Counted from the first letter of the stretch, positions 8,292 through 17,719 are shown. The stretch: 64,000 bases of DNA from Bacillus massilioanorexius (GCF_902374955.1 NZ_CABKRX010000083.1:147860-211859), one strand, 5' to 3'. A program made the numbers and translations. Notes: generated from the letters alone by a model not told the origin.

Positions 8292-8324
8292 GGTAAACCT
8301 TCCATAACTCATAGAAGGTTTACC
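8292..8324. promoter_or_regulatory. Intercistronic hairpin between pdhB and pdhC
   Basis: Perfect 11-base inverted repeat GGTAAACCTTC / GAAGGTTTACC with an 11-base loop, in the only sizeable gap of the operon. It lacks a T run. It may be an mRNA processing or stability element, or part of an internal promoter region for pdhCD. Confidence 0.5.
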
Positions 8325-8361
8325 CAATTTTGACCAATTAACAAACCGAGCTAGTTTTATT

Positions 8362-9339
8362 TTAGAAATTTAATACTTTATTTGCTGTTTCAATAATATC
8401 TTTATAGTTTGGTAACCATACTGTTTCAGCTTGCGAGAATGCAAAGACTGTGTCAGCAGCTGTTACTCTTAACACCGGTGCTTCTAAGCTTAAAATCGCT
8501 CTTTCATTAATTTCAGCTACTACATTAGCTGCAATTCCAGCAGATTTTTGAGCTTCTTGTACAACTACTACTCGACCAGTTTTTTCAACTGAAGCAATAA
8601 TCGTATCAATATCTAACGGACTAACCGTACGTAAATCAATCACTTCAGCAGATTTTCCTGCTTTTTCTAATTCATCTGCTGCTTTTAAGCATTCTTGAAC
8701 CATTGCTCCATAAGCTATCAATGTTACGTCTGTACCTTCACGTTTCACATCAGCTTTCCCAAGCGGAATAGTATATTCCCCTTCTGGAACTTCTTGACGG
8801 AATGAACGATATAATTTCATATGTTCTAAGAAAATAACCGGATCATTATCACGGATAGATGAAATCAATAATCCTTTCGCATCATAAGGTGTTGACGGGA
8901 TAACAACTTTTACACCTGGTGTTTGAGCCATTAAACCTTCTAAACTATCTGCATGCATTTCTGGAGTATGAACACCACCGCCAAAAGGAGAACGAATTGT
9001 TACTGGTGAATGGTATCTACCACCTGAGCGATAGCGCATACGAGCCATTTGTCCAGCAATACTATCCATAACTTCAAATAAGAAGCCGAAAAATTGAATT
9101 TCTGGAACTGGTCTGAATCCTTGTAATCCTAAACCTATTGCTAGTCCACCAATACCAGACTCTGCTAGTGGTGTATCAAATACTCGATCTTCACCAAATT
9201 CAGCCTGCAAACCTTCAGTTGCACGGAAAACCCCACCGTTTTTCCCTACATCTTCACCAAAGACTAGAACTTTCTCATCATTTTTCATTTCGACACGAAG
9301 TGCATCTGTAATTGCTTGAATCATAGTCATTTGAGCCAT
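8362..9339 (-). CDS. pdhB: Pyruvate dehydrogenase E1 beta subunit
   Basis: 325 residues, the family length. With PdhA it forms the thiamine-diphosphate-dependent E1 that decarboxylates pyruvate and acetylates the E2 lipoyl group. Recognisable stretches are MIQAITDALRVEM, VFGEDVGKNGGVFR near residue 27, GFRPVPEIQF near 75 and HTPEMHADSLEGL near 125. It lies 3 bases downstream of pdhA and shares its transcript. Confidence 0.96.
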   Translation of the reverse strand: MAQMTMIQAITDALRVEMKNDEKVLVFGEDVGKNGGVFRATEGLQAEFGEDRVFDTPLAESGIGGLAIGLGLQGFRPVPEIQFFGFLFEVMDSIAGQMARMRYRSGGRYHSPVTIRSPFGGGVHTPEMHADSLEGLMAQTPGVKVVIPSTPYDAKGLLISSIRDNDPVIFLEHMKLYRSFRQEVPEGEYTIPLGKADVKREGTDVTLIAYGAMVQECLKAADELEKAGKSAEVIDLRTVSPLDIDTIIASVEKTGRVVVVQEAQKSAGIAANVVAEINERAILSLEAPVLRVTAADTVFAFSQAETVWLPNYKDIIETANKVLNF

Positions 9340-9342
9340 AGT

Positions 9343-10458
9343 TTATTTCGACTCCTTTTCTTTGTAGATTTCGTACTGTTCTTTTAAATTAACTGGCATT
9401 TCTTCAAACATTATATTAATTAAGTCTGTTACTTTTTGTTTTGGAGTTGCATCTGCTAATTTGATTGCATCTTTGATTTCTTCCTTAGCACGTTCTATAA
9501 CAGCTGTTTCTTTTTCTTCATTCCATAATCCTTTACTTTCTAAGTATTTACGGAATCGAACAAGCGGATCTTTTTTCTCCCATTCATTATCAATATCTGA
9601 AGTACGATAACGGGTAGGGTCGTCTCCGGCCATTGTGTGTGGACCATAACGATATGTTAATGTTTCAATAAGTGTTGGTCCTTCACCATTTATCGCACGC
9701 TCACGTGCTTCTTTAACTGCAGCATATACAGCTAAGACATCCATACCATCAACTTGAACACCTGGAATACCAGCAGCTACAGCTTTTTGTGCTATTGTTC
9801 TAGAAGCTGACTGTTTTTCAACTGGAGTTGAGATCGCATAGCGGTTATTTTGAACAATGAAGATAGCTGGAGCTTTAAAAGCACCTGCAAAGTTAATTCC
9901 TTCATAGAAATCCCCTTGTGAAGCACCACCATCACCTGTATAAGTAATTGCTACTGATTTAGCACCATTTTTCTTCATTCCTAGTGCGACACCAGCACAT
10001 TGAATATATTGAGCCCCGATAATAATCTGAGGTGAAATTACATTAACACCTTCTGGAATTTGGTTACCAACAAAGTGTCCACGTGAGAATAAGAAGGCTT
10101 GGTAGAGCGGAAGTCCATGCCAAATAAGTTGAGGAACGTCTCGATAGCCCGGAAGAATGAAATCTTCGCTTTCTAAAGCAAATTGCGAACCAAGCTGTGA
10201 AGCTTCTTGACCAGCTGTTGGAGCATAGAAACCTAGACGACCTTGTCTATTTAAAGAAATTGAACGTTGGTCTAACACACGAGTGTATACCATTCTTGTC
10301 ATCAATTCTTGTAATTGTTCATCAGAGATTTCAGGCATTAAATCAGGATTAACAACTTGGCCCTCTTCATTTAATATTTGAATCGTTTGAAATTGATTAT
10401 TAATCTCATCTAATTGCTTATTAACATCAATCAATACGTTTGTTTTTTTAACGTCCAT
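9343..10458 (-). CDS. pdhA: Pyruvate dehydrogenase E1 alpha subunit
   Basis: 371 residues, the same length I recall for B. subtilis PdhA. It carries the thiamine diphosphate/Mg site GDGGASQGDFYEG ... VQNN near residues 183-215 and the phosphorylation-loop region YRYGPHTMAGDDPTRYR near 270. ATG 10458 is preceded by AAGGTGAT; an in-frame codon at 10503 has no signal. First gene of pdhABCD. Confidence 0.96.
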   Translation of the reverse strand: MDVKKTNVLIDVNKQLDEINNQFQTIQILNEEGQVVNPDLMPEISDEQLQELMTRMVYTRVLDQRSISLNRQGRLGFYAPTAGQEASQLGSQFALESEDFILPGYRDVPQLIWHGLPLYQAFLFSRGHFVGNQIPEGVNVISPQIIIGAQYIQCAGVALGMKKNGAKSVAITYTGDGGASQGDFYEGINFAGAFKAPAIFIVQNNRYAISTPVEKQSASRTIAQKAVAAGIPGVQVDGMDVLAVYAAVKEARERAINGEGPTLIETLTYRYGPHTMAGDDPTRYRTSDIDNEWEKKDPLVRFRKYLESKGLWNEEKETAVIERAKEEIKDAIKLADATPKQKVTDLINIMFEEMPVNLKEQYEIYKEKESK

Positions 10459-10672
10459 TCTTATCACCTTTTCCTTCCTTGTATTAAAAGGTAGTAAACT
10501 CAAAAAATTTTTTCTTTTTAAAAAAATCGTTTTAGCTTACGTAATAAATGTCAATAATTATTTTCCACAACATTCTTTGAACCAAACGTATATCGCTTTT
10601 TCTCACACAGAAAATTCATCTGTACTATTGTTAAAAAACATTATATTGTAACAACATCGTTTGATTATCTAG

Positions 10673-10702
10673 AGTGTACACGATGACCGCTCAAGCCGTC
10701 AA
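10673..10702 (-). promoter_or_regulatory. Candidate promoter of pdhABCD
   Basis: On the minus strand, TTGACG (10697-10702) and TACACT (10673-10678) are 18 bases apart, about 215 bases upstream of pdhA. An alternative pair, TTGAGC and TAGATA, overlaps it. The remaining interval to def (10703-11154) is very AT-rich and shows no convincing gene. Confidence 0.35.
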
Positions 10703-11154
10703 CACTTATGTTTATCTTTTATTTATATTCTAATCAAATATTATATTATAATCACTTTGATATTCTGTTATATAATATTATTATCAACTGTACTATAAAA
10801 AGCGAAATTTTATTGAATTTTATTGAACAAACGTTGAAAACACTTACATTTTGTCCTTTTCGACTATAGATAGAAAAACCTCCCCCTTTTCCTATATTGA
10901 AAAAAATTCTTATACATTTATTATTTTGAAATAGCACCATAATACCCCACATACAACAACCAGAATTGAAGATACATTACTTGCCAAAATTTGAATAGAA
11001 TATATAGGGAGATATCCTCTTAAGACTACATTTATTTACAAGGATTCGAAGTTAAGGTAAGATTTTAATTGATAAAACAAACAGTCTTATACGTCCTAGC
11101 ACGAATAAAAGCGGGATAAAATAATTTTCACATTAAGGTTGAGGTGGATGTAAG

Positions 11155-11709
11155 TTGATTACAATGAAAGACATAGTTTTAGAAGATCATCCCGTATTAC
11201 GAAAAGTAGCTGAAGAAGTTACTTTACCGGCATCAGAGGAAGATAAAGAAATCGCGCAAAAACTTCTAGAGTATGTTATTAATAGTCAAGATGAAGAAAT
11301 TTCACAAAAATATGGTCTTCGTCCTGGAATAGGCATAGCAGCCCCACAAATAAATGTTTCTAAAAGAATTATCGCTGTACATGTATCAGATGATAAAGGA
11401 AATTTATATAGCTATGCATTAATAAATCCAAAAATTGTAAGCCATTCAGTTGAAAAATCGTATTTAGCAGGTGGAGAGGGTTGCTTATCAGTAGATCGTT
11501 CTGTACCAGGGTTTGTATCAAGATATTCTCGTATTACAGTTAAAGGTTTTACACCTGAAGGGGAAGAGGTAAAACTTCGTTTAAAAGGGCTACCAGCAGT
11601 TTGTTTTCAGCATGAAATTGACCATTTAAACGGTATCTTATTCTTTGATCACATTAATTCAAAAGATCCATTCGCAGAAATACCTGGAGCTACTGTAATT
11701 AATAGATAA
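11155..11709 (+). CDS. def: Peptide deformylase
   Basis: 184-residue metalloenzyme (type 2 of Gram-positives) that removes the N-formyl group from nascent proteins. All three motifs are intact: GIGIAAPQ (58-65), EGCLS with the metal Cys (C110) and HEIDH (153-157). The start is a TTG, 7 bases after GAGGTGG. It gives the MITM N terminus that I recall for B. subtilis YkrB; the ATG at 11164 is too far from the signal. It converges on ykrA, as in B. subtilis. Confidence 0.95.
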   Translation: MITMKDIVLEDHPVLRKVAEEVTLPASEEDKEIAQKLLEYVINSQDEEISQKYGLRPGIGIAAPQINVSKRIIAVHVSDDKGNLYSYALINPKIVSHSVEKSYLAGGEGCLSVDRSVPGFVSRYSRITVKGFTPEGEEVKLRLKGLPAVCFQHEIDHLNGILFFDHINSKDPFAEIPGATVINR

Positions 11710-11834
11710 GAAAACGATACTTTTTTCCATTTATCACCCTATTATCTTAAAATTTATTCACTCATTTTCATAATGAAAAATAAACAGAATAGCGAAGCAA
11801 CCATTTCATCACGATCCATTTTCTTATTATAGTA

Positions 11835-11881
11835 AAAGGGCTGGCGATAACAGAAATTCAACACTGTTACGTCAGCCCTTT
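11835..11881. terminator. Bidirectional terminator between def and ykrA
   Basis: AAAGGGCTGGCGATAACAG / CTGTTACGTCAGCCCTTT, a long stem with one bulge. T-rich sequence follows on the plus side and TTTACT on the minus side. It lies between convergent genes. Confidence 0.8.
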
Positions 11882-11885
11882 CTCT

Positions 11886-12653
11886 TTATATCAAACCTAG
11901 TGTTACTAGACCTTTATATATACCGTCCTCATCTACTCTCGCTGTTACGAGATCAGCATATTTCAATAACTCTTCTTCTGCATTTCCCATCGCTACACCT
12001 GTTCCAACTGTTTGCAGCATTTCAATATCATTTAAACCATCACCAAATGCATATACATCTTTCAACTCAAATCCAGCTCTTTCAATAAACTTTTGGATAC
12101 CAGCTGCCTTAGATCCTCCTTGCGGTAATACATCGACGCAATTCGGATGCCATCTTACAAATCTAAAATCTGTATATCTTTGATAATCTTTCTCTTCTTG
12201 ATCATTAACATATAATAACGTTTGATATAAATCAGATTCACTTATGAAAGCTTCATCATTTTTAGGAAGTTCTAAATCAAATGCTTGTAATGTCTCTTCT
12301 ACATGTTTATTTGATGATACAGTGCCTTTATATGTATGTTCATTCATAAAAACTAGCGGAACTTCCTTCTCTTTCGTTTGAGCAAGCATTTGTTGTAATT
12401 GTTCTATTTTTAAAGGATTCTTATAAATGACTTCACCTTCAAAAACGACATACTGTCCATTAAAACTAACATAAGAATCTATATCTAATTCTTTTCTTAA
12501 TTTTTCAAACATAAAAGGTGCTCTACCAGTTGCAATAGCGACATATATACCATTTTCTTGAAGGCGTTGTATCGCCTCTTTTGTTGATTTCGGTAATTGT
12601 TTATTGAAATCCAATAACGTTCCATCTATGTCAAAAAACACAATTTTTTTCAT
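11886..12653 (-). CDS. ykrA: Cof-type HAD-superfamily phosphatase YkrA
   Basis: 255-residue haloacid dehalogenase hydrolase with a C2-type cap. Motif I is FFDIDGTLLD at residue 5, motif II is AIATGRAP near 40, the motif III lysine is in GGSKAAG near 182 and motif IV is AFGDGLNDIEML near 202. Members dephosphorylate sugar phosphates or flavin precursors; the substrate here is unknown. It lies next to def as in B. subtilis. Confidence 0.88.
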   Translation of the reverse strand: MKKIVFFDIDGTLLDFNKQLPKSTKEAIQRLQENGIYVAIATGRAPFMFEKLRKELDIDSYVSFNGQYVVFEGEVIYKNPLKIEQLQQMLAQTKEKEVPLVFMNEHTYKGTVSSNKHVEETLQAFDLELPKNDEAFISESDLYQTLLYVNDQEEKDYQRYTDFRFVRWHPNCVDVLPQGGSKAAGIQKFIERAGFELKDVYAFGDGLNDIEMLQTVGTGVAMGNAEEELLKYADLVTARVDEDGIYKGLVTLGLI

Positions 12654-12956
12654 AAATTATACTTCCCTACATTTCTAAGTGGATTTTGAGTCAGTTTTAT
12701 TAAAAACGCTATAAAAACGAATGTCAAGTTAAGAGGACACCATCCAAAAATAATTTTCTAGCAAAAATGATTATTATGAAAGATATTAATCATTTTCCAT
12801 ATACTAATAAATAGGACAAGCAAAATACTTGATCGGATTTTATTTGAACTTTTTCAATTTATACAAGTAATGTTCCCAAATTGTAAGAAATTCACCTAAA
12901 GACTTATTTACTTTCTTGCGCATTAGTTTACAATAATAATAAGGGAGTGATCTGCT

Positions 12957-13028
12957 ATGCTGAAAAAGCTGCGGAAAAAACTGCTAAAACAATGGAAAGA
13001 TATGCTAAGAAAAAAAACAATCGCATAG
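12957..13028 (+). CDS. Tiny cationic amphipathic peptide
   Basis: Open frame of 23 codons starting MLKKLRKKLLKQWK, with eight Lys, two Arg and one Asp (net about +9). Leu, Trp, Met and Ile recur at 3-4 residue steps, so it would form an amphipathic helix. AAGGGAG lies 9 bases before the ATG, a possible promoter (TTTACT, 16 bases, TACAAT at 12907-12934) precedes it, and a good terminator follows 15 bases after the stop. Those signals support a real transcription unit. It sits between ykrA and rpoY; I know no counterpart in B. subtilis. It could be membrane-active, a toxin or signal, or nucleic-acid binding. Confidence 0.55.
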   Translation: MLKKLRKKLLKQWKDMLRKKTIA

Positions 13029-13043
13029 TTTTTTTACTAATAC

Positions 13044-13077
13044 AGCCCTTCAAAACTTGCGAAGGGCTTGTTCTTTC
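13044..13077 (+). terminator. Terminator of the small peptide gene
   Basis: AGCCCTTC / GAAGGGCT with a 9-base loop followed by TGTTCTTTC. It lies 15 bases beyond the 23-codon gene and upstream of rpoY, insulating the two. Confidence 0.75.
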
Positions 13078-13211
13078 ATGTAAAGTTTTCTAAAATACTA
13101 CTTAACGAGAAAAAAAGTGCTTAAAGGAGCATCATGTTGTATTACATGAAATAAATGCTGTTTTTATATATAATGAAATAAGCAATTAAAAGGAATAAGG
13201 AGAGATTTTTA

Positions 13212-13421
13212 ATGATTTACAAAGTTTACTATCAAGAAAGCTTAACTGAGGTACCAGTTAGAGAAAAAACAAAAACAGTTTATGTAAAAGCTGAATCTGT
13301 ACGTGAAGCAAGACAAATATTAAAAGATAGAAAATATAATATTGAATATGTTGGTCTTGTAGACGAAGCTTATTTAGCATACGAGCAACAAAATGAAGAC
13401 TTTATAGTATTGGAGCAATGA
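13212..13421 (+). CDS. rpoY: RNA polymerase epsilon subunit
   Basis: 69-residue protein of the RpoY (YkzG, DUF1447) family, a small subunit that binds RNA polymerase in Firmicutes. The frame begins MIYKVYYQESLTEVPVREKT and contains VKAESVREARQILKDR, which I recall for the family. AAGGAGAG precedes the start. It lies 6 bases upstream of rnjA, the conserved rpoY-rnjA arrangement, and is co-transcribed with it. Confidence 0.93.
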   Translation: MIYKVYYQESLTEVPVREKTKTVYVKAESVREARQILKDRKYNIEYVGLVDEAYLAYEQQNEDFIVLEQ

Positions 13422-13427
13422 TAATAT

Positions 13428-15101
13428 ATGAAATTTGTTAAAAATGACCAAACTGCTGTGTTTGCTCTTGGTGGACTTGGCGAGATTGGTAAAAATACTT
13501 ACGGAGTACAATTTCAAGATGAGATCGTATTAATTGATGCAGGTATTAAATTCCCCGAAGATGAGCTCCTAGGCATTGATTACGTTATACCTGATTACTC
13601 CTACTTAGTTAAGAACGAGGACAAAATTAAAGGTTTATTTGTTACGCACGGACACGAAGACCACATTGGTGGTATTCCTTATCTTCTAAAACAAATCAAC
13701 GTACCGATTTACGGAGGAAAACTAGCTCTTGGTCTCATAAAAAATAAATTAGAAGAGCACGGCTTACTTAGACAGGCTAAACTAATTGAAATCCAAGAAG
13801 AGGATATTATTAAATTCAGAAAAACATCCGTTTCGTTTTTCAGAACTACACATAGTATTCCTGATTCATATGGAATTGTAGTAAAGACCCCTCCTGGTCA
13901 AATTGTTCATACAGGCGACTTTAAATTTGATTTTACGCCAGTGGGCGAACCAGCTAACTTAACGAAGATGGCGGAAATCGGTAAAGAAGGCGTTCTTTGC
14001 TTGTTATCGGATAGCACAAACAGTGAAGTACCGCACTTTACAATGAGTGAACGACTTGTTGGAGAAAGTATTCATGATATTTTTAGAAAAGTAGAAGGTC
14101 GTGTTATTTTCGCAACATTTGCATCAAATATTCATCGTCTTCAACAAGTGGTAGAAGCTGCTGTTGAAAACGGAAGAAAAATCGCTGTATTTGGACGAAG
14201 CATGGAAGCAGCGATTGAAATTGGTCAAGAACTTGGCTATATTCATTGTCCAAAAGATACGTTTATTGATTCTCAACAAATCAACCGTCTTCCTGCCAAC
14301 AAAGTAACGATTCTTTGTACAGGAAGCCAAGGCGAGCCAATGGCTGCTTTATCTAGAATTGCAAGCGGTACTCACCGTCAAATCCAAATTATCCCTGGTG
14401 ATACAGTTGTATTTTCTTCTTCTCCAATTCCAGGGAACACAATTAGCGTATCTAGAACAATTAATATGCTATTCAAAGCAGGTGCAGATGTTATTCATGG
14501 CAAATTAAGCAATATTCATACTTCTGGACACGGTGGGCAAGAAGAACAAAAATTAATGATTCGCTTGATGAAACCAAAATTCTTTATGCCAATTCACGGG
14601 GAATATCGTATGCAAAAAATGCATGCTCAACATGCCATTGATTGTGGAGTAGCACCAGAAAATTGCTTTATTATGGATAATGGTGAAGTTCTTTCTTTGA
14701 GTAGCACAACAGCACAAGTTGCTGGTAAAATTCAATCTGGTTCAGTCTATGTAGACGGAAATGGAATTGGAGATATCGGTAACATCGTTTTACGAGATCG
14801 TAGAATTCTTTCTGAGGAGGGTCTTGTTGTTGTAGTGGTTAGCATTAATATGAAAGAGTTTAAGATATCTGCTGGCCCTGACATAATCTCTAGAGGCTTT
14901 GTATATATGCGTGAATCTGGGGATTTAATCAATGATGCCCAAACGATTTTGAAAAAGCATTTAAACAAAGTAATGGAAAGAAAAACAAGCCAATGGTCGG
15001 AAATTAAAAACGAAATTACAGACACACTTTCTCCTTTCCTATACGAAAAGACTAAGCGTCGACCAATGATACTTCCAATTATCATGGAAGTAGATAAATA
15101 A
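13428..15101 (+). CDS. rnjA: Ribonuclease J1
   Basis: 557-residue metallo-beta-lactamase/beta-CASP nuclease with 5'-to-3' exonuclease and endonuclease activity, central to mRNA decay and rRNA maturation. The metal motif is THGHEDH (H74, H76, D78, H79), preceded by LIDAGIKFPEDE. The beta-CASP part contains FATFASNIHRLQQ and CTGSQGEPMAALSR. HTSGHGGQEEQK and MPIHGEYR complete the active site near residues 365-390. Length is normal. SR1P, also encoded here, is reported to link GapA to this enzyme in B. subtilis. Confidence 0.96.
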   Translation: MKFVKNDQTAVFALGGLGEIGKNTYGVQFQDEIVLIDAGIKFPEDELLGIDYVIPDYSYLVKNEDKIKGLFVTHGHEDHIGGIPYLLKQINVPIYGGKLALGLIKNKLEEHGLLRQAKLIEIQEEDIIKFRKTSVSFFRTTHSIPDSYGIVVKTPPGQIVHTGDFKFDFTPVGEPANLTKMAEIGKEGVLCLLSDSTNSEVPHFTMSERLVGESIHDIFRKVEGRVIFATFASNIHRLQQVVEAAVENGRKIAVFGRSMEAAIEIGQELGYIHCPKDTFIDSQQINRLPANKVTILCTGSQGEPMAALSRIASGTHRQIQIIPGDTVVFSSSPIPGNTISVSRTINMLFKAGADVIHGKLSNIHTSGHGGQEEQKLMIRLMKPKFFMPIHGEYRMQKMHAQHAIDCGVAPENCFIMDNGEVLSLSSTTAQVAGKIQSGSVYVDGNGIGDIGNIVLRDRRILSEEGLVVVVVSINMKEFKISAGPDIISRGFVYMRESGDLINDAQTILKKHLNKVMERKTSQWSEIKNEITDTLSPFLYEKTKRRPMILPIIMEVDK

Positions 15102-15249
15102 TCATGTATAATCTTTCGAGCAGCTATGTATATTCCATTCTTCTCCTAGTCATAAGAAATTAACTCAAAGGAGTAAGAAGTTCTTTACATAATAGAAATG
15201 AGAAGCGCTTCAACATAAGCCTTTTATTATGCTCGTACAAACAAAAAAG

Positions 15250-15303
15250 AAAGAACGAGAACATTCTACTTAAGCATTACTTAAACGAATGTTCTCGTTC
15301 TTT
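15250..15303. terminator. Bidirectional terminator between rnjA and ktrC
   Basis: Perfect 17-base stem AAAGAACGAGAACATTC / GAATGTTCTCGTTCTTT with a 20-base loop and T runs on both strands. The two genes converge. The rest of 15104-15440 shows only a short GAAGCGCTTC palindrome. Confidence 0.88.
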
Positions 15304-15440
15304 TTATATTAGTTCTTTTTTATTCGACTGTTATAAGTCGTTCAGATGATACTATAAAGCGATCTTTTCACTATTAGAAATAGCGAACAACTTTAGTGAA
15401 TTCGTTTTTATTATGAATTATTACTAAATAAAGGCTTGTA

Positions 15441-16100
15441 TTATTCCAATACTTTCTTCTCAAATCGGTTGATATCCTCATCTGCACCAATTACAATCAA
15501 AATATCTCCTAATTGAATAGTTTCATTTGCTAATGGAGACACAATGATTTCTTTTCCTCTTTTAAAAGCAACAATATTAATTCCATATCGCGCGCGAATG
15601 TCAAGATCTATTAATGATTTACCCTCTAACTTGTGACTAGCAACAATCTCAACAATTGAGTGCTCATCAGAAAGTTCTAGATAATCAAGAACGTTATTCG
15701 AAGCAATTTTATAAGCAATTCGTCTTCCCATATCTCTTTCTGGATGCACAACGCGATCGGCACCAATTTTTGTTAATACTTTTTCATGATAATCATTTTG
15801 GGCTTTAACTGTAATATCTTTAACTCCAAGTTCTTTCAACATTAAAGTTGTCAATATACTAGCTTGAATATCATCACCAATCGCAACAATTACATGATCA
15901 AAATTACGAATACCTAAGCTCTTCAAAACAGATTCATCTGTAGTATCCCCAATAACTGCATGAGAAGCAATCGACGCAAATTCATTCACTCGGTCTTCAT
16001 CATGATCAATAGCGAGTACTTCCATCCCTTGATCAACAAGTTCGCGGCAAATACTTCCACCAAAACGTCCTAACCCTATTATGGCAAACTCTTTTTTCAC
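15441..16100 (-). CDS. ktrC: KtrC, potassium channel gating (RCK) subunit
   Basis: 219-residue cytoplasmic ring protein that gates a KtrB/KtrD potassium-transporting membrane subunit. The family binds ATP/ADP in the N-terminal Rossmann domain and cyclic-di-AMP in the C-terminal domain. Visible are AIIGLGRFGGSICREL at the N terminus, the acidic ribose contact LAIDHDEDRVNEF and a TrkA-C domain from about residue 135 (LDIRARYGINIVAFKRG). GTG 16100 sits 7 bases after GGAGG and gives the MKKEF start known from B. subtilis. No membrane partner gene lies in the window. Confidence 0.93.
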   Translation of the reverse strand: MKKEFAIIGLGRFGGSICRELVDQGMEVLAIDHDEDRVNEFASIASHAVIGDTTDESVLKSLGIRNFDHVIVAIGDDIQASILTTLMLKELGVKDITVKAQNDYHEKVLTKIGADRVVHPERDMGRRIAYKIASNNVLDYLELSDEHSIVEIVASHKLEGKSLIDLDIRARYGINIVAFKRGKEIIVSPLANETIQLGDILIVIGADEDINRFEKKVLE

Positions 16101-16379
16101 GGTCATTCCTCCATGATTATATTACTACTTACATAATCTTTTCATATTCTACCACAATGAATCAAAAGGAACCAATCTCTCCTTCACTTCACCATATAAG
16201 AAAAAGCGCTCTATCCTCAATTTATTCACATACTGTCATTTTTTATACAGCCTTTAAACTTGAATAACAAAGCATTCTAGCGTTTTTTTATAAATCTAAA
16301 TAGTGGAGAGGTTAATTGTAATAAAGAGCCGCAGAAATGAATTATGGCATATTTTTAACTGCATATTAAATGGATTCAA

Positions 16380-16412
16380 AAAGACTACATTTCATGACAA
16401 AATGTAGTCTTT
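16380..16412 (-). terminator. Terminator downstream of ykuV
   Basis: Perfect 13-base stem AAAGACTACATTT / AAATGTAGTCTTT with a 7-base loop and T run on the minus strand, 78 bases beyond the ykuV stop. The interval 16101-16379 shows no other feature. Confidence 0.8.
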
Positions 16413-16489
16413 ATTAAAGCTGTTTTCGCATATTACTTTGCTACCTATAAAAAAGTTTAATTAATATAGAATCATATCTCAGGAATGGT

Positions 16490-16945
16490 CTATTCTTCTT
16501 TTGCTGATTCATCTAATACGCGATTTACACGTTTTTCAAGCATTTTCATACCACTACCACCAGCTTGGAAGTGACGAAGTACCCCTGTTTTATCAAACAC
16601 ATAATATGCTGGAACATATTGATTTTCAAAAGCATCGTTTAATTTCAGTTCACTATCAACAAAAATCGGTTGTACGATATCGTGCTCTGCAGCCACTTTT
16701 TTAATTTCTTCTAAATCTAAATCATTTTCCGAACGAGGCATATGAACAGCTACTACGTTTAAACGATCTTTGTATCGATCACGAAAATCATTCACTTGAG
16801 GCATAGCTTCTTTACATAAATGACATGAAATAGACCAAAAGTGGATAAGGGTTGGCTTCTCTCCTACTAATTGTTCTTTCGAAACTTCACCATTTAACCA
16901 GGCTGTAGCTCCTGTTAATTCAGGCATTTCGGCACGTAATTTCAT
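16490..16945 (-). CDS. ykuV: Thiol-disulfide oxidoreductase YkuV
   Basis: 151-residue thioredoxin-fold protein of the TlpA-like group without signal peptide. The redox site is SISCHLCKEA (C41, C44), preceded by PTLIHFW. The cis-proline region is VPAYYVFDKTG. B. subtilis YkuV is a soluble thiol-disulfide reductase of similar length. It lies downstream of the peroxiredoxin gene ykuU, from which it is separated by a terminator-like hairpin, so it may be a reductant for that peroxidase or expressed separately. Confidence 0.92.
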   Translation of the reverse strand: MKLRAEMPELTGATAWLNGEVSKEQLVGEKPTLIHFWSISCHLCKEAMPQVNDFRDRYKDRLNVVAVHMPRSENDLDLEEIKKVAAEHDIVQPIFVDSELKLNDAFENQYVPAYYVFDKTGVLRHFQAGGSGMKMLEKRVNRVLDESAKEE

Positions 16946-17059
16946 TATTATTGACCTCCATATTATCCATGTGTTTTTTTAAAGCTATATAATTCATTGC
17001 TGATATCGACTCCAATTCGTCCTTTTTTACAGTACCACCAAAGTGAGTATATAGCTTAA

Positions 17060-17102
17060 AAAAGGGTGTCAAAGAAAAGCAAAGCTTTTTAGACACCCTT
17101 TT
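17060..17102 (-). terminator. Terminator between ykuU and ykuV
   Basis: AAAAGGGTGTC / GACACCCTTTT, 11-base stem, with an inner AAGCAAAGCTT. It is a member of the recurring GGGTGTCC hairpin family (also 23686, 31518 and 63954). It implies partial or full separation of ykuU and ykuV transcription. Confidence 0.7.
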
Positions 17103-17176
17103 AACAATCAAATTTGGTTAGCAAAAAGCTACGCTTCTGCATGACCATTATTATAGAACCTATTTATCTCTACTTA

Positions 17177-17719
17177 TTAGAGTGTTTTTTGACCTGGTCT
17201 CCAGTTTGCTGGGCAAAGACCACCAGTTTGTAGCGCTTGAAGAACTCGAAGTGTTTCATCAACGTCACGCCCAATATTATTATGATTTGTTACCGAGTAT
17301 TGAAGCTCACCTTCTGGATTAATGATGAATAACCCACGAAGTGCAATACCTTCTTCCTCAATTAACACACCATATTCTCTAGAGATAACATGATTTGTAT
17401 CTGCCGCTAATGGATAGTTTAGATTCCCTAAACCATTTTCCTTACGATCTGTTTTAATCCAAGCTAAATGTGTGTGAATTGTATCTGTAGATACTCCAAT
17501 CACTTCTGCATCCAAATCTTCAAATTCATCATAACGATCAGAAAGGGCTGTTATTTCAGTTGGACAAACAAAAGTGAAATCCATTGGATAGAAAAATAAT
17601 ACAGTCCATTTATCGTTCTTCATATTTTCTTCAAGACTAACTTTACCAAATTCTTTATTAGGTAACACTGCTTCCATTTCAAATCTTGGTGCTTGTTTTC
17701 CTACCATACGTTCAGGCAT
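17177..17719 (-). CDS. ykuU: 2-Cys peroxiredoxin YkuU
   Basis: 180-residue AhpC/TSA peroxiredoxin that reduces hydrogen peroxide and organic peroxides. The peroxidatic cysteine is in DFTFVCPTE (C52) and the resolving cysteine in GGLCPANW (C169), a typical 2-Cys enzyme. The start follows GGAGGG. A strong sigma-A promoter and a Fur/PerR-like box lie upstream (17802-17857). Confidence 0.93.
   Translation of the reverse strand: MPERMVGKQAPRFEMEAVLPNKEFGKVSLEENMKNDKWTVLFFYPMDFTFVCPTEITALSDRYDEFEDLDAEVIGVSTDTIHTHLAWIKTDRKENGLGNLNYPLAADTNHVISREYGVLIEEEGIALRGLFIINPEGELQYSVTNHNNIGRDVDETLRVLQALQTGGLCPANWRPGQKTL

Noticed and set aside
10752..10952. 66-codon minus-strand frame between pdhA and def
   Set aside because: Low-complexity AT-rich composition, poor start signal, no recognisable protein; it lies in a promoter-type gap.
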